From positions 1 through 5,652 of the forward strand of contig JAADGZ010000076.1 of NCBI GenBank assembly GCA_013152045.1: a stretch of DNA of 5,652 nt. The letters run 5' to 3'. Shown here in pieces: positions 5,606 to 5,652 of the stretch. Source of the stretch: Gammaproteobacteria bacterium. GTDB lineage: Bacteria > Pseudomonadota > Gammaproteobacteria > UBA6429 > Thiohalophilaceae. Under the pieces are notes generated by a model. The model searched no databases. It saw only the letters and a program-made list of their open reading frames with translations, and was not told where the DNA came from. The first letter of the stretch is position 1. Every line of letters starts with the position of its first letter. The translations under genes were made by a program, and so were the position numbers.

Positions 5606-5652
5606 GTGTTTCGTGGGAGTTTTTGCACAAATTAGAGGTTTTCCTCAAAGAC

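Noticed and set aside
5606..5652. Small inverted repeat GAGG/CCTC at 5635-5646 as a terminator of an upstream gene
   Set aside because: The stem is only 4 bp with no proper T-run. I see nothing else supportable in this edge stretch.

Overview
The window looks like a chromosomal segment of a gammaproteobacterium. The best evidence is the minus-strand ribosomal/tRNA-modification operon rpsP-rimM-trmD-rplS. It has the same gene order as in Escherichia coli, and its TrmD and L19 proteins align almost without gaps to the enterobacterial forms; the TrmD catalytic residues even fall at the E. coli numbers E116, R154 and D169. The more divergent genes, a FliL-like secreted protein, an M23 peptidase and a periplasmic TPR protein, fit a non-enteric lineage. 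I cannot name a genus.

Layout from left to right. Positions 1-152 form an AT-rich non-coding stretch with three related ~20-bp repeat arms (two direct, one inverted) that can fold into alternative hairpins. A plus-strand pair follows. The first gene (153-554) encodes a small secreted FliL-family protein with a strong ribosome-binding site. The second (641-1524) encodes a secreted LytM/M23 metallopeptidase whose frame is broken by an apparent one-base loss near 896-902, so it reads as an N-terminal piece (641-916) and a catalytic piece (904-1524). A long minus-strand gene converges on this pair (stop at 1551). It encodes an exported helical-repeat (TPR-like) protein, and its 5' end is awkward: the only ATG starts lie upstream of, and read through, a textbook intrinsic terminator at 3368-3404.

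From 3502 to 5493 on the minus strand lies the r-protein operon, transcribed rpsP, rimM, trmD, rplS. Upstream of it I see a plausible sigma-70-type promoter (5578-5605) with a GC-rich discriminator and a 31-nt leader hairpin (5528-5558). A second hairpin sits between rpsP and rimM, and the strong terminator follows rplS.

How the genes work together: S16 and L19 are structural ribosomal proteins, RimM helps mature the 30S subunit, and TrmD makes m1G37 in tRNAs. The operon therefore couples ribosome assembly to reading-frame maintenance. The FliL-like protein, the M23 peptidase and the TPR protein all carry export signals and probably act in the periplasm, but nothing in the sequence proves that they cooperate. 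I do not see a clearly new multi-gene system. The points most worth following up are the broken peptidase gene, the terminator buried in the 5' end of the TPR gene, and the three-arm repeat structure at the left edge.
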